From an uncultured Ruminococcus sp. (lineage in GTDB: Bacteria > Bacillota_A > Clostridia > Oscillospirales > Ruminococcaceae), in the NCBI GenBank assembly GCA_937880065.1, contig CALFMA010000175.1, forward strand, positions 1-6,497: a stretch of 6,497 nucleotides of DNA, read 5' to 3'. Both the position numbers and the translations under genes were made by a program. Below the pieces are notes generated by a model that was not told the origin of the DNA, made no database searches, and worked only from the letters and a program-made list of their open reading frames with translations. Every line of letters begins with the position of its first letter. Position 1 is the stretch's first letter. Below, one piece after another: positions 5,854 through 6,497 of the stretch.

Positions 5854-6497
5854 CGCTTACGCCCCTCTCTGTTTTTATCGCCTTTGAAAAATATTATAGT
5901 ATTATCCTCGCTTATGGATATTCTGCCGAAACGTGTAAGCTCCAGCACCGCAAGGAATGTGGCTACTCGCTCCGATCTGTCGGTAACTCCCGCATAAAGC
6001 TTGTCCATAGCACATTCCCCTGTGGCATAAAGTTCACGGAGAATATGGACAACCTTTGTGAGTACTGGAACAATTCGGCGTTTCACCACGGAATTGATTT
6101 TATTTTCAATGTTTATCCGCTTATTTTCAGGCTTGATTTTCTTCACGGAAATGCTCTTATAGGCAGCAGCCAGCACCTGCGGATCGTGAACGAGATTATA
6201 TGTCATATCCGCTTCAATTTCCATAGGCTGACGAACAAAAACATCACCGTTGATATTTTTCTGTGCCAATGCTGCCGCCGCAAGCTTACACAAAGAAAGC
6301 TCAATAAGTTCGCCCTCAAGCTCCTTTTTAAGCTGTTCAGCTTCTTCGGGTTTTGGGAGAAGTGCCGCTGTCTTGATGTAAATCAGCCTTGCAGCCATTT
6401 CAAGAAATTCCCCTGCAAGTTCCAAATTCAGCATATGTGCCTCCTCGATAAACAGGAGATACTGCTCTAAAAGCTTTGAAATTTCAATATCATAAAT
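5823..6497 (-). CDS. scpA: ScpA, segregation and condensation protein A (kleisin), 5' end outside the window
   Basis: ScpA is the kleisin subunit of the bacterial SMC-ScpAB condensin; it bridges the SMC head domains and recruits ScpB during chromosome organisation and segregation. The reading frame stays open to the right edge, and 21 codons (IYDIEISKLLEQYL...) precede the first in-frame ATG at 6434, so 224 residues are visible and roughly 25 to 30 N-terminal residues, including the usual FEGPLDLLL motif, lie outside. Visible family marks are the IYDI/LELAGEFLEMAARL/IKTAALLP helices at fragment residues 1-48 and the C-terminal winged helix RSERVATFLAVLELTRFG at about 174-191. A basic tail (KNREGRKRWKSKR) ends the protein and is encoded where the gene overlaps scpB by 31 bp. 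The overlap suggests coupled translation of the two partners. Identification is firm; only the true start is unseen. Confidence 0.96.
   Translation of the reverse strand: MYDIEISKLLEQYLLFIEEAHMLNLELAGEFLEMAARLIYIKTAALLPKPEEAEQLKKELEGELIELSLCKLAAAALAQKNINGDVFVRQPMEIEADMTYNLVHDPQVLAAAYKSISVKKIKPENKRINIENKINSVVKRRIVPVLTKVVHILRELYATGECAMDKLYAGVTDRSERVATFLAVLELTRFGRISISEDNTIIFFKGDKNREGRKRWKSKRNSEQ
5862..5869 (-). promoter_or_regulatory. Ribosome binding site deciding the GTG start of scpB
   Basis: GAGAGGGG lies 8 bp upstream of the GTG at 5851-5853 and inside the coding sequence of scpA. Together with the canonical ScpB N-terminus it supports the GTG as start and suggests that ribosomes finishing scpA reinitiate on scpB. 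Confidence 0.75.
6440..6446 (-). promoter_or_regulatory. Shine-Dalgarno-like GAGGAGG inside scpA
   Basis: GAGGAGG lies 5 bp before an in-frame ATG (6434) within scpA. It codes for part of the conserved helix (IEEAHM), so it may be coincidental, but sequence and spacing are ideal for internal initiation. The upstream codons clearly continue the ScpA family sequence, so this is not the main start. Confidence 0.4.

Noticed and set aside
1..6497. Search for a mobile element, CRISPR array, defence or biosynthetic cluster
   Set aside because: I saw no regularly spaced repeats, transposase, integrase, terminal inverted repeats or toxin/antitoxin-like pairs; seven of nine genes belong to recognisable core families.

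Overview
The window is one uninterrupted run of nine tightly packed genes, all on the minus strand, so transcription runs from position 6497 toward position 1. It closes with a short stem-loop terminator next to the left edge. Gene content points to an anaerobic, probably spore-forming Gram-positive bacterium of the class Clostridia, with a Ruminococcus/Oscillospiraceae-like flavour. The reasons are the pairing of scpAB with a DUF2953 (YtfI-type) gene and a GerW/YtfJ gene, a DacF-type carboxypeptidase, strong GGAGG-type ribosome binding sites, and a Glu111-type MetA. The genus is an inference from gene order and protein style, not a measured match.

In transcription order: scpA (5' end cut by the right edge), scpB, a DUF2953 membrane protein with a long acidic linker, a GerW/YtfJ sporulation protein, a DacF-type D-alanyl-D-alanine carboxypeptidase with signal peptide, an RluB/RsuA-family 16S/23S rRNA pseudouridine synthase, a 127-residue conserved-looking protein of unknown function, metA, and a small DUF4190-like membrane protein with an Asp/Phe-rich repeat tail. 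Intergenic distances run from overlaps (31 bp for scpA/scpB, 13 bp for dacF/rluB) to 48 bp, and nearly every gene has its own Shine-Dalgarno sequence. I see no convincing internal promoter, terminator, riboswitch, tRNA, insertion sequence or CRISPR array. No stretch longer than 48 bp lacks a gene except the 49 bp at the left edge.

Functionally the first six genes form a recognisable Firmicutes chromosome/cell-envelope/sporulation neighbourhood. ScpA and ScpB are the kleisin and kite subunits of the SMC condensin. DUF2953 and GerW are a conserved pair linked to sporulation. DacF trims peptidoglycan stem peptides. RluB modifies rRNA. The distal part adds methionine biosynthesis (metA) and two poorly characterised proteins.

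This is mostly ordinary core genome and I do not see an undescribed system. The points most worth a second look are: the MetA residue that predicts acetyl-CoA rather than succinyl-CoA use, the absence of any leader for a riboswitch in front of metA, an ideal Shine-Dalgarno plus ATG inside scpA, an in-frame 20-bp direct repeat in the DUF2953 linker, the tandem hexapeptide repeat in the last gene, and the unknown 127-residue protein with a terminal cysteine cluster.
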